From positions 447,001-511,000 of the forward strand of contig CAJNDS010000136.1 of assembly GCA_905221605.1 (NCBI GenBank): a DNA stretch of 64,000 nucleotides, in the 5' to 3' direction. The notes beneath the pieces were generated by a model that saw only the letters and a program-made list of their open reading frames with translations, was not told the origin of the DNA and made no database searches. Below are positions 33,801 through 46,700 of the stretch, in pieces; position 1 is the stretch's first letter; each line of letters begins with the position of its first letter. This stretch comes from Symbiodinium natans. Its lineage: Eukaryota > Sar > Dinophyceae > Suessiales > Symbiodiniaceae. Position numbers and translations under genes: made by a program.

Positions 33801-36800
33801 CATGGCTCCTGAGGCTTGTTCACGCTCGCCGCACCCATGGTGTCGCGCTCCAACCCTGCATTGGTGCTGTACCTGATGGCCCTGCGACTTGGCTCTTGCT
33901 CTCCAGGTTTAGGGTTGGGGTTTGGGGTTTAGGGTTTGGGGTTGGGGTTTAGGGTTTAGGGCTCAACCCTTGAAACCGATGTCCTGGACTCTTGGCCTAA
34001 AGGCCGGGGCCTTTGAATCTTCAAGGCAAGCCTTCTTCCCAAAAACCCGACATCCCAACTGACGCGAAATCAATAATTTCCGTTTAAAAAGCCCTATAAA
34101 GATTGTCTTGATCAATCCGGAAAAGGGGGTGGTCCAGGGGCCGGACGAATCTCGAATAATGAGCATTGCTTCGCGACCCGCTTTAATGTCCTGGCCCCGG
34201 GTCCGGGGCTCTGGATTTCAAAGGCCGGGCTTTTGAATCTTAAAGGCAGGCCTCCTTTCCCAGACGCCAAAAAAACCCGAATCCCAACAATGCCGGAAAC
34301 CAAGAACTCCCTGTTTAAAAAACCATTAAAAAATTGTCTTGATCAATCCGGCAAAGGGGCGGTCCCGGAGCGAGCCTTGCATGTCCTGGCCGCGGGCCCT
34401 GGATTTCAAAACAGCATATGAACTCATCCATTCTAAATTCAGATGGATCCCTGTTAAATTTGTATAAACTCCTCCCTATTAAGATCATATAAACCCCCGG
34501 GCCCGTTTAAACAGGGCAAAATCTAGCCTCGACTTTTCGGGGGGGGGGGGGGGCACACTAGAGCAGATACAACATTATTGTTCTTATTCTTATTCTTCTC
34601 ATTATTGTTATTGTTATTATGCATGTTGTTTCTGGTTGTTGTTGCATTCTTCTTTTGTTCTTTTGTTTATTTTTATTTTTTTTGGGGGGGGGGGGGGTGG
34701 TCCCCTACCATGAAGAGGTCTTACATGCAGCAGCTGGAGTTCGCTGCCATCACCACCGTCTTCTTCAACCGGACCCAGGCAGCCTCGAGCTCGGCCAGCT
34801 GCTGGGCCGTCTGAAGGGGGTCGGAAGCCCATTTTAGGGTTTAGGGTTTAGGGTTTAGGGTTTAGGGTTTAGGGTTTGGGGTCTATACAAAAGGCTGCCC
34901 ACCCATCAAAATCGGCCTTTTTTGCTTTGTTTGGATTCACCAGGCTTCTCCTGGGTCATGTTGTTTAGCGGTGCAAGGAAAGGAGCTACGTGTGGACTAC
35001 TTCCCAGACCCTAAACCCTAAACCCCAAACCTTAAACCCTAAACCGAATGACACTGAGAAGAGAGGAAGCGGGAAAGTTATTTGATTGCGCGAGGTTTCC
35101 CGACTTGGCCCCTATAGAACCTTCTGCGAAAATCAGGACAGCCACAACCCTCAGCCCTTAACAAACCCTTTAAGCCCTAAAATACCCTAAGGCTAAAACC
35201 CCAAGCCCTAAACCCCAACCCAAAAACCCTAGCCCTAAACCCTAAGCACTAAAACCGCCGCAAGCCCTAAACAAACCCCTAACCCCTCTATAAAACCCTA
35301 AACCCTAAACCCCAAGCCGTAAAACAAAATGCCCTTTAGGAGGCCCTAAACCCCAAACCCTAAACCCTAGCCCTAATCCCTAAACCCCAAGCCGTGAACC
35401 AAAAAGAGCCCTTTGGGAGCATGGGAGCCATAAACCCTAGCCCTAAACCCTAAACCCCCAGCCCTAAACCCTAACCCAAAGCCTTAAACGTAAAACAAAC
35501 GCCCTTTAGGAGCATGGGAGCCCAGGTTTCCTCAGCATCGCCTTGATGCTCTTGGCGGCGGCATTGCAGGGCCTCCTCCGAGGTGATGGGTTTAGGGTTT
35601 AGGGTTTAGGGTTTAGGGTTTCGGGTGTTGGGATATCATGAAACCCTAAACCCTAAACCCTAAACCCTAAACCCTAGAGGTCAAAGTCAGCTCGAACAGT
35701 GTGTGGGCTCGACGTTTGGAACCCCAGAACCTTTTTCGGTAGGTTGCTGATATCAAGAAGCCCCATACAACATGAAGAACTCCTTTTGACCCGCAGCAGG
35801 ACCCGAAGAAAACTCCAAAGACCTAGTTGCAAACCTTGCAGACGGCTAGAGACCATCTCTCCGAAAATCTACTGGCATGAGGGAATGGAGAGGGGGTTCC
35901 ACTTTATGTACGGGTGGGGAACTGCAGATTGCATGAGGACATTTCAGAATCCACGCCCCCACCTTCCCCTTGAGCAGCACAAGGCGAGTCACAAGAATCT
36001 CCTCCCCACTCGTGCTCAAGCCTTTGCCTCTGCATAAACCCTAAACCCTAAACCGGTCCAGGGGTTCCCAAGATCCTCTGGTACTTGGCCGGGCTCCTGC
36101 CCACCGTCAACGTCTTCAACGGCTTCGCGAGCCTCTTCTGGAATGAGGCGGCTGAGGGCGTCAGGGTTTAGGGTTTTGGGTTTTGGGTTTAAGTTTAGGG
36201 TTTAGGGTTTTAGTTTTTAGGGTTTAGGGCTTAGGGTTTTGGTTTCAGGGGTCTTCTAGACAGTTTTTTTTGGGACGTAGCGTGCTTGGCCTTGCTCATC
36301 GGAAACAGGGGTGTAGGGTTTAGGGTTTAGGGAAGTTCATGATCGTTCGACCATGGCCTTGTGCTACTCCTGTTGTAAATGGGTCGAAGATCTTTTGGGT
36401 TTTAGGGTTCAGGGTTTAGGGCTGGCTGCAGAGACCTGGTTGCAAAAAGGGTTTAGGGTTTAGGATTGGGTTTTAGGGTGTTTGCTCAGGATGTGTGGTG
36501 CAAGGTTCTGGCCTCCTCTGGCGGGCTTTAGGGCGTCAGGGCTTCGAGGGTTTGGGGTTAGGGTCTGCGCAGTAGGCGAGGGCCTGGATCACACTCAGTC
36601 TCCACGAGGACCTCCCCTAAGCCCAAAACCCCTATCAAGGACTGCAAGTACAAGGGCGAACATGCCAACTTAGGGGGTAGGGTGGGGGGTTTAGGGTTTA
36701 GGGTTTAGGGTTTAGGGTTTAGGGTTTAGGGTTTAGGGTCTTTAAACCCTGATTCTTCAACTTCCCCAACCTTGGCGGCCGCATCCTGGTAGCAGGCGCT

Positions 36801-39800
36801 CTACTACTGCGACGCAGAGGGCTGCACGAAGGGCCTCGTCATACGTTCCCTCTTTGCCTCCGAGCTCCTTGGCAGCGTCAAGGGTTTTGGGTTTAGGGTG
36901 TGGCTTAGTGGACTAAAGCGCGGGGGCTTCACAATCACAGGGTTTAGGGTTTAGGGTTTAGAGAAACCCTATGAACACTAAATGCTTTTACCAGTCGCAC
37001 ATGTATCCAGAGGGCCCATCAATTCATAAGCATGACCCACATACAGGTCGATTGCTGGTTGAGGGGCAGCAGTTTGGGAGTTTCCCTTGCAATGGTGTCC
37101 GGGACAGATCTCCACTGACAAGCCCCGTGTTTGGGCAAAACCGAGCAACACTTCAGGTTCAGGGTCTCTTCAGGTTCAGGGTCTTCTTGGTTCCCCTATA
37201 GGGTTTAGGGTTTAGGGTTTAGGGTTTAGGGTTTAGGGTTTCTATAGGCCCCAGACCTTACAAGCCGGTTGGAACCATGGGCCCTTAGTGTGGTCCCTTG
37301 CCCTTGTTTGCGGGGATCCGAAGTACCCTAGAACCCTAAACCCTAAACCCTAAACCCTAAACCCTAACCCTAAACACTAAACCCTAAACCCTAAACCCTA
37401 AACCCTAAACAGCTCAGGCTGTGCCCAACCACGTACTACCCGGCCCCGTGCCCGGTTCCCATTACCATCTTCTCTGCCGGCGAGAGCATGCTGCTCGGCT
37501 TGTCAAGCAGCATCACTTGGGTTTGTTCGACCATATGCTTCTGTAATCCCTAAACCCTAAACCCTAAACCCTAAACATCTAATACGAAGAGTTGTTGGTT
37601 GGGGTACCTTTAAAGAGAGGGATCATCCATTAAGCTGCCCACTTATAGCGGCGGTATTGTCGTACAGCGGGGCAGTTTGCAGAAAGTATGTAAACTTTCG
37701 GGCGCCGGGTTCAGGTGTCCACAGCCTAGGAGCCTAGGTCTTAGGACTTAGGATGTTCCCCGTTATACTAGCAGTCCTTAGTAGGGATTTTCGTGCCCCG
37801 GATTCTAATGTAAGGTTGGTATAAGGCGGGAGCGCGCGGCATCTAGCCCCAGCCACCCGCACCTAAATTGGGAACACTTGGGCCTTGAAGCGCTTCCAAT
37901 ACAGGCACTTTTAGGGTGAATAGAACAATGAGGTACATGGACCCCTTAGGCTAAGCCCCCAAACCCTAAACCCTAAACCCCAAACCCCAAACCCTAAACC
38001 CCAAACCCTAAACCGAACCCTAAACCGAACCCCTGTTCCCGCCAGGATCCTGATGCTGGTTGACGTGGTTCTCTATGGCCTGGTGGCCTGGTGGCTGGAG
38101 CAGGTGCGGGCTTTAGTGGGCCTTGAGGGTTTGTTATCGCAGCTTAGGGTTTAGGGTTTAGGGTTCAGGGTTTAGGGTTTATTGTTTAGGGTTTAGGGTC
38201 TAGGGTTTAGGGCGTCGGGTTTAGGGTTTAGGGTTTAGCGTTTAGGGTTTAGGGTTTAGGGCGTAGGGTTTAGGGTTTAGGGTTTAGGGATCGTGTAGTC
38301 CCGAGCCTTGCCAGGTCTGGCAGGGGGAGTACGGACAGGCTAAGCCATGCTTCTTCTGCTTCCTGGCAGCCCAGTCATATAAACCCTAAACCCTAAACCC
38401 TAAACCTTAAACCCTAAACCCTTAAACCCTTAAACCCTAAACCCTAAACCCTAAACCCTAAACCCTAAACCCTAAACCCTAAACCCTAAACCCTAAACCC
38501 TAAACCTTAAACCCTAAACCCTAAACCCTAAACCCTAAACCCTAAACCCTGCCCTTTTGCCCTCTTTTTGAGCTCAGGGCTTAGGGCCTGGGGGCTTCTC
38601 TGACACAAGAAGCCAAACCCAAGACGCCTTCAGGGTGTAGGGTTTGCTCACCCTAAACCCTACACCCTAAACCCTAAACCCTGTACCCCGTAAGCCCTAA
38701 ACCCTTAAACCCTAAACCCTAAACCCTAAACCCTAAACCCTAAACCCTAAACCCTAAACCCTAAACCCTAAACCCTAAACCCTAAACCCTAAACCCTAAA
38801 CCCTAAACCCTGCCCTTTTGCCCTCTTTTTGAGCTCAGGGCTTAGGGCCTGGGGGCTTCTCTGACACAAGAAGCCAAACCCAAGACGCCTTCAGGGTGTA
38901 GGGTTTGCTCACCCTAAACCCTACACCCTAAACCCTAAACCCTGTACCCCGTAAGCCCTAAACCCTTAAACCCTAAACCCTAAACCCTAAACCCTAAACC
39001 CTAAACCCTAAACCCTAAACCCTAAACCCTAAACCCTAAACCCTAAACCCTGCCCTTTTGCCCTCTTTTCAGCTCAGGGCTTAGGGCCTGGGGGCTTCTC
39101 TGACACAAGAAGCCAAACCCAAGACGCCTTCAGGGTGTAGGGTTTGCTCACCCTAAACCCTACACCCTAAACCCTAAACGCTGTACCCCGTAAGCCCTAA
39201 ACCCTTAAACCCTAAACCCTAAACCCTAAACCCTAAACCCTAAACCCTAAACCCTAAACCCTAAACCCTAAACCCTAAACCCTAAACCCTAAACCCTGCC
39301 CTTTTGCCCTCTTTTGAGCTCAGGGCTTAGGGCCTGGGGGCTTCTCTGACACAAGAAGCCAAACCCAAGACGCCTTCAGGGTGTAGGGTTTGCTCACCCT
39401 AAACCCTACACCCTAAACCCTAAACGCTGTACCCTGTAAGCCCTAAACCCTAAACCCTAAACCCTAAACCCTAAACCCCCATAGTATTATTCTCAGATGG
39501 CTTCTGGGCTACCCAGGCTTCGATCCCGCCTTCATCTTCTCACGTCGCAGCGGCAGCGAGCGTTTGTTGCCCGCCCTTGGAAAGGATAGGTTCCCCAAAG
39601 CCAAGGAAACCCAAGGGTTTAGGGTTTAGGGTTTAGGGTTTAGGGTATTAGGGTTTAGGGTTTAGGGTTTAGGGTTTAGGGTTTAGGGTTTAGGGTTTAG
39701 GGTTTAGGGTTTAGGGCTTCGAAATTCTGAGCTTGAAAGATCCCGGTTTCTATCTTGAGCTCCAAGATCCCCCTTAGCTCTCTGAAGCCTCCAAAAACTC

Positions 39801-42800
39801 GGGAGAGGTTGGGATGTTCCCCCTTATGCTAACAGTGCTGATAGGATAGGGGTACCATAATCCTATGAAGGGCTGTTAGTATAAGGGGGAACATCCCAAG
39901 GGAGCGGGTTTGCGGACCTGGTTGCAGTTGTAAGTACCCCAGACAGTATGGGTCTCCGATGTTTAGGGTTTTGACTTGATAGCTACAGTTACCTTACATA
40001 ACTTACATATGGGGGGGTGTACGAAAATAGGGAGCCCCAAAACAGACCCCAAATAATAGGATTCCCTTCTGATACGGGTACCCCAATTTCGAAAACCACC
40101 ATATAACTCCGGGCTTAACCTGCCCATGACGAAGCCTCAAGTGCCTTCAACCCTAAACCCTAAACCCTAAACCCCCACTTGCAGGTTGCAGGAGGATGGC
40201 CTGGAGTCCGGGAGCCGTGTGGAGCTGGCCATGTCCATCCGAAACATGCGCAAGGCCTGGCGTTTAGGGTTTAGGGTTAGGGGTTTGGGGTTTAGGGTTT
40301 AGGGTTTATAGGGCTTAGGGTTTAGGGTTTAGGGTATTACTCTGAACCCTAAACCCCAAACCCTCAACCCTCAACCCTCAACCCTCAACCCTAAACCCAA
40401 ATTCGACACCAAGTCCAATACTTTCACTACACCCTGCACCCTAGCTTGGCAGCCCCATGGTACCGTTTTGCCCTTTTTTGGCGTTCAAGGTTTCCTCAAA
40501 CAGTAGCCAACCCAAAAAAGGGTTCAGGGCTTAGGGTTCAGAGTAATATGGTTAGTCGGCTACCAAGCTAAACCTTGGTAGTGGAGTAGGTAAGCTTTAG
40601 CCTTTTTGCGGGGACTTGCTGTGCACACGTCGCGCTTTAACCTTTTTGGGGTACTACAGTCCCCGAAGGTTAACCTTTAGTCCCCCTAGGTACTGGACAA
40701 CTAAGAAACCGGACCCTAAACCCTAAACCCTAAACCCTTGCACCGCGCAGGTCTTCAAAGGCGGCAATGTGGCGGTGGACGGCATGGACCTGGATATTCG
40801 CCGTGGGGACAGGGGCTGGAACATGCTAGGGTACTACAGGCTTCGGCTTCAGGGGGATTTTGGGTGTTCCGTTGCCTAGCCCTCGAGGAGGGCTCCCCAC
40901 TTAAGCCCCCCCAACCCTTAAAGCCTTCCTAAACCCTAAACCCTGAACCCTGAACCCTAAACCCTAAACCCTATAAACCCTATAAACCCTAAACCCCTAA
41001 AGCTGTGTAGGAGATCTTCGCCCTCTTGGGCCACAACGGCGCGGGAAAGACGACCTGCATGAACTGCGACGCGGCAGCGGATGGAAGAAGCTTTGCGGTT
41101 TAGGGTTTAGGGTTTAGGGTTTAGGGTTTAGGGTTTAGGGTTCAGGCTCCAAGAACTCTTCTTGAAGGTTTTTTTTGTTTAAGGGTCAAAGGCCATATTA
41201 TTCAAGGTTTTTCGGCTGTTTTGAGCCGAAGGGTTGTGTAGGAGTTCGCAGGGAGGAAGTGCTCTCGAAACCCTTTTGACTTGGGATGTTCCCCCTTATG
41301 CTATAGTTACGAACAGTCCGTAACAGGGGTTATAGTACCCCCCAGAATCCCTATGAAGGACTGTTAGTATAAGGGGGAACATCCCCTAGACCCTGAACGT
41401 GCTGCTTGGAGCAGATGCGGCAAAGTAATCCGAGGGGCACCGTTTCGCACTTCGGCTTACATGAAGCTGTTGCGATCCGCACATGACATATGTATGTTTA
41501 GGTCTCACACGAGCTCTCCTACATGCCAGCCCAACCTCTTTGGGGTTTTTTAGGGTTTAGGGTTTAGGGCTTTGCCAGGCGTGGTCGGGCTCATCCCGAT
41601 GACCAGCGGTAGCGCTTCCGTCAACGGCTACGACGTGCACACCTCCATCGAAGATGTGCGGAGGCAGCTGAGTGTTTGCCCACAGGACGGAGTGCAGGTG
41701 TTCCAGGATTGGGTTTAGGGTTTATAGGGTGTATAGGGTGTAGAGGGTGTGTAGGGTATATAGGGTGCTTAGGGTTTAGGGTTTAGGAAACCCGGTTTCT
41801 GTACGTGGATGGGGGTTGGGGACCAGTGACCAGTCACTGTCCGAGCCTCGGCGCAGGACAACCCCCTCTACGATGTCTTCACGGTTCGCCAGCATCTTCA
41901 GCAACTTCGGCTGACACCCTTAGGCGTTTACCATTTGCTTCTGAAGACTTCTGAACCCCGCAAAAAGAGAGCTAATGCCCTTACTACCCTTGTAGGGAAG
42001 AATCTTATTCTTTTTTGGGGGGTTCTTAAGCAAGGTGTAGTTAACCTTAGACTACGGAGCCCCTCCATGAAGACATCCGAGCTGCCAGCTCCGAGATGGA
42101 CGTCGTTGCAGACTTTCCGTGTCGTGGGGTCGCCCGAAGCGTTGCAGCTGCTCCCTTTCCCAAAGGGTCCTAAGTGCCTATTATGGGAGACCCTTGCCCA
42201 TACCATAGTAATTCCTATTATAGAAACCCTACTTTGTACTATGTAGGTACTTAGGACCCTTTGAGTTTGTCCTGAACAGCGGACCTCGGGCGTGCTGAAG
42301 GCTTTCAAGGCACCCAGAAACCCCTTGCGACCTCTCTTCGGCGGCAGCCCGCAAACGCGCAAAGAAAGCCCCGACCTAGCTCCGCCATGGCGATTTCAGA
42401 TTCGCTAGGCGGGAAGATGATTTCATCTAATTTACTACCATTTGTTTGCATTATACTTACAGAGATTACACTACAAATTCGCAAAACTCATAAATTCTGC
42501 AAAGTAATTATGTTTAGTTTCTAACCTCCTTGTAGCCAAGAGATCTGAGGTTCTTCGCGAGCCTGAGGGGCGTCAGCGAGCAGCTCCAGGGAGCCAAGGT
42601 GATGGAGGTGCTGGTGGCCTTGGGCAGCACGGCTTGTAGGGCGTTTAGGGCATTGTAGGACTTTAGGGTTTAGGGTTTAGGGTTTAGGGTTTAGGGGCCT
42701 TGGGAAGCACGGCTTGGAGGGTTTTTGTGGTTTTGGGGCTTTAGGGTTTTGGGGTTTTAGAGTTTTTGGAATTTTGGGGTTTTAGGGAAATTTAGGGTTT

Positions 42801-43713
42801 TAGCGTTTTAGGTTTCGTGTTTTAGGGTTTTAGAGGTGTTCCTTTACTCTAGCTAGGGGATGATGGGCCTCTGATGTTTCCCCTTGCTGTGGCCCGAGTC
42901 CATGGCGATTGAGGCACGTAAGAGAGCCCTCCGCCAAAAGGGCAAAAGGCCCGAGATATTTGCGCGCCAGACCCACTTCAGAAGGCACTGAAGGCACCCT
43001 GCAGATTTTGGTGATGAGGGCTGATTTTGGGCTCTTACCTGCAGCCCAACATGCCAAACAAAACCCAACATGCCAAACAAACCTACCTCTCAAGAACCCG
43101 GAGCCTGCATTTTGGGTAGGTTGCCTCAGAATCCTCTAAAGGGGTACTCATACAGGAGCCTACAACAACGTGGGTTGCTAAGGAGAAGCCCCAACAGCCC
43201 AACAGGTTCACAGTCGCAGTTGGGGGATGGCAGCCCTAAACCCTAAACCCTAAACCCTAAACCCTAAACCCCTTTTGCAACCGATCAAGATCCCAGGCAT
43301 CCCAGAAAAGGTCGATGAGCTGTGCACCTCCCTGTCGGGTGGTCAGAAGCGGCGGCTCTGGGTGCCCTCGCCTGTCCAATGGGGGCCTGAATGGTTAGAA
43401 ATCGGGTCTCGGGTTCAGGGTCTCATGTAGGGGCCTTGGTAACTAGAATCGGGTTTTGGGAGGTTAGTATCATATAAATATATAGGACCACGATGGAATA
43501 CCATTAGTACTGTTTACTTGTTCTGACCCCTACAGTACGACTTCCTCTGGGCTTAGGGTGTTTTGGGGGGTTCAAGGGTTGAGTTCTTTTGGGGTTTGGG
43601 GGCTTTGGGGTTTGTTGGGTCGTTTTGGGTTGCAGGGCTTCGGGCTTGTGGGTATGTCGGTTTTTTTGGGTTTGGGGTTCTGTTTTGGTGGTATTGTCAC
43701 GGTGTTACCCTAC

Positions 43714-43749
<36 letters not shown>

Positions 43750-46700
43750 CCGCTCCCCCCCCACGCTCCCCCCACCCCACCCCCCCCCACCGCCCAAACC
43801 CCAAACCCCAAACCCCAAACCCCTATGGGGATCCTGCTCAAGCATTTCGCTCAAGCCTTCAAGCTGTTGAATAAAATCGACATTTAATGGTATTCCATAC
43901 CACGAGAGATCAATGTTTGTGTTTTTGTTTTTTCATTGTTTTTTGTGTTTATTCTTGGCCTTTCAAGGCTTTACCCTTGTCACTCAGCCATGGGTATATA
44001 TCCATCCTCACTTGTGTTCTGACTCCGCTGCATGTACTGTGAAATCTGTGATGGCCAGGAGCGGCGAGCAAAAGCCAGCGGTGCCATGTTGGCAGCTGTG
44101 ACTTCCACAGCTTCTGCCTTCAGCTTATATATGTTGACCACTGTGGGTATCCTTGATCAGGTATTATCATTGTTCGACGTTGGTCTCAGAAGGTCTGCGG
44201 GACGAGCCTCGGATCCGCGTGCCTCCTGGGCATGTCCGGCTGCGTCGCGGGCAGCAGCTCCTGAGCGATCGTGATTCTCTCAGAATACGCTTATCCGCTG
44301 CACCACACTACGCAACTTCTCGACATCAAGGCGATGGTGAGAGCCTTTCATGCCGCTCAAATTGATCGGTTGGATTCACTGACTGCCTACAACTCGGACT
44401 TCAACAATCTAGTTGTTTTACGCCCTTGCGAGCATGGTATTTTGCAACTGGGGCCCAACCCCCCACTGGTTTAGCCAGCGCAAGATTCACAAAAGCATAT
44501 GAATCTTTCTTTGCGTGAGGGTGGTGTTTGCAAATGGCGAGGCCGCGCCCCCCCCCCCCCCCCAAACCGCCACCGCTTCTGTGAGCCGCGCAGGCTTGGT
44601 TCACAAGGCGGATGAGTCTTTTTGAAACTCATCACGCGAGCATTGTGTTTCCCAGCTTTTTTCAGCCGTGCAAGCTTGCTTCACAAAACACGTGAATCTT
44701 TTTGAAACCCATCATGGTCGCGCCCGCCTGCAAAGCTGTTTCAAGCAGCGCAAGCTGGCTTCACAGAGCATCTATGCAACCTGGTGAATTACTTACCCTG
44801 CTGTGATGGCCAGCATCCTTGAGGCGCTGGGTGAGAGAGACTCGATGCTCTTGAGGCCGCGCTTAGTCGGCTTAGTCTGTGCATTGCTGCTGATGGCCCG
44901 CAGCGAAGCATCTTGCAGTCTTGCAGCGTCTCCAACGACTGGAACGCAGTGGTGCCTCGTGCCCCAGAAGCCGCCCTTGGTGGCGCTTTTCCGTCGCCTC
45001 CAAGAGTTGGACCTGGCGCGGCGTGGTGCTGGCTCCAGGCGCTGACCCGAGAGTGATCCTTCCGTGGTGCCATCTCTTGTGCACGAAGTGTTGCTTTTTC
45101 AGACACGCAGTTTTGCTGATTTCGCTTCGGCCCTTCCTGACCTGCACCTATACTGCTGTCATGCTTGCTTTCGCTGGATGTGCGTGTGCCAGTGGACAAG
45201 TAAAATGCACGTGCTCTATGCTTTCGCTGTGTGTCAGCTGGACATGGCTGATCCTCATGAGTGGCACGTGCTCTGTGCTCACTGTGTGCACCTGCCTGGC
45301 TGCAGGTCAGCGTGCTTGCACTTCAGTTTTTCCGTATCTGTTAATTTCATATTCTTGGCTTGCGCGTGGGGCTCTTTGCATGTAGGGGGGCGGGGGAAGG
45401 GCCCCCCCCCCCCTCAACCAGACGCTTTTTAAGTCGCGCAAGCTTGCTCCACTAACCACGAAGCATATGCCTCTGCTTGAAACCCATCTGGCGAGCACAC
45501 AGTATATGTTTTGTTTGAAACCCATATTTGCGAGAGGCAGATGTATCATGATGCTCCGCAGTTTGGAATATTGTGTGTGACGCGAACATTGTTGGGGAAT
45601 ATTGCCGATCTGCGTTAGACATGTGGCACGCTGCGTTTTACATGACTTGGTGCCTTGTTTTTTCAACCCGCCGCAGTTCTTCACCATCGCCACTTTCGAA
45701 CTGAAGGCTGGCATAGACAGGGACGCAGAAATAGACAAGGGCCTTTGTGTTCCCGAATTCCCGAAGTCGGAAAAAAGCGCATACGACAGCTTTACCCTGC
45801 CATGAGACACGCGCGGCGCAGCATACTGTGCCCTGCTCATACCAACAAAACACGCGGGTTTGGATGCAATTGCTGCTTCCGGCCCATTCCTTCGCCTTGA
45901 GGATTGATGCTGCTTCTGCACTTTGTGCTTTGAGTGCAACTTTGCAATTGTATAGGGTAATGTGGACTTGGCAGAAAACGGTCAGTAAGCTCTGTTGAGA
46001 GCAGGTTCTCCTGCGGTACTTCGACGCATTCATGCACTTCGAGAGGCCGCGCGCGGGGCAACATGCCGTGGTTATCTTCTACACAAGTATTGGCGGACTT
46101 TGCAAAGACGCAGGCCTCAGATCTTCCAGGCCGCGTGGTCAAAAGCGATCTAGCTGCAACCACAGAAGAAGTACAAGGAACTGTTCAGGATTTATGTTTC
46201 ATTTGAGGGTTTTTGATTATCTGTTGGGCAACGTTCTGGCAGTTGGCAACGCTTGGCCACGGCTTGCGGGCTCTCTCTTTCTTAGTTCCCTGGTGTTTTG
46301 TGTGAGTTTCCTAAACCTTTTTCGTTCGAGGGTTATTGGGTTTGTAGTAACCAGCCTGGCCGGCCCTCGGAGATACATCGTCGTTGCCGCTTGGCGGGAA
46401 GACCTCTGCAATATTTGAGTTTGGTGGTCGAAATTGTTGTCAACAGTGGCCAAAGTTACATATGCTGATGTTATCGGTCATCCTCATCATTGTTTGTGGC
46501 TGTTGCCAGGGCCCTGCTCCAGGCTGTTGCTTCGCTGTCCAGTGCTTTCGAGCTTGTTTCCAGCAGAGTCCGTTTGCGGTGTCTCTGCTCATCCGGAACT
46601 TGGCAGCCTTCAGCGTGGACTCATCGTGCAACGTCCACAGGCCATGTCAGCACTTCCTTGTCATCTTGATGAATGAAGCCCTGAACATGGAACGCAGGTA

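Noticed and set aside
37446-37515. - strand frame reading [17 protein letters not shown], resembling a Walker B block
   Set aside because: Asp-Lys-Pro instead of Asp-Glu-Pro, no neighbouring ABC motifs on that strand, and an alternative + frame ([20 protein letters not shown]) could be ABCA. Left uncalled.
41928-42362. 144-codon - strand frame
   Set aside because: It spans an ABCA intron with two palindromic elements; hydrophobic-basic composition without recognisable domain.
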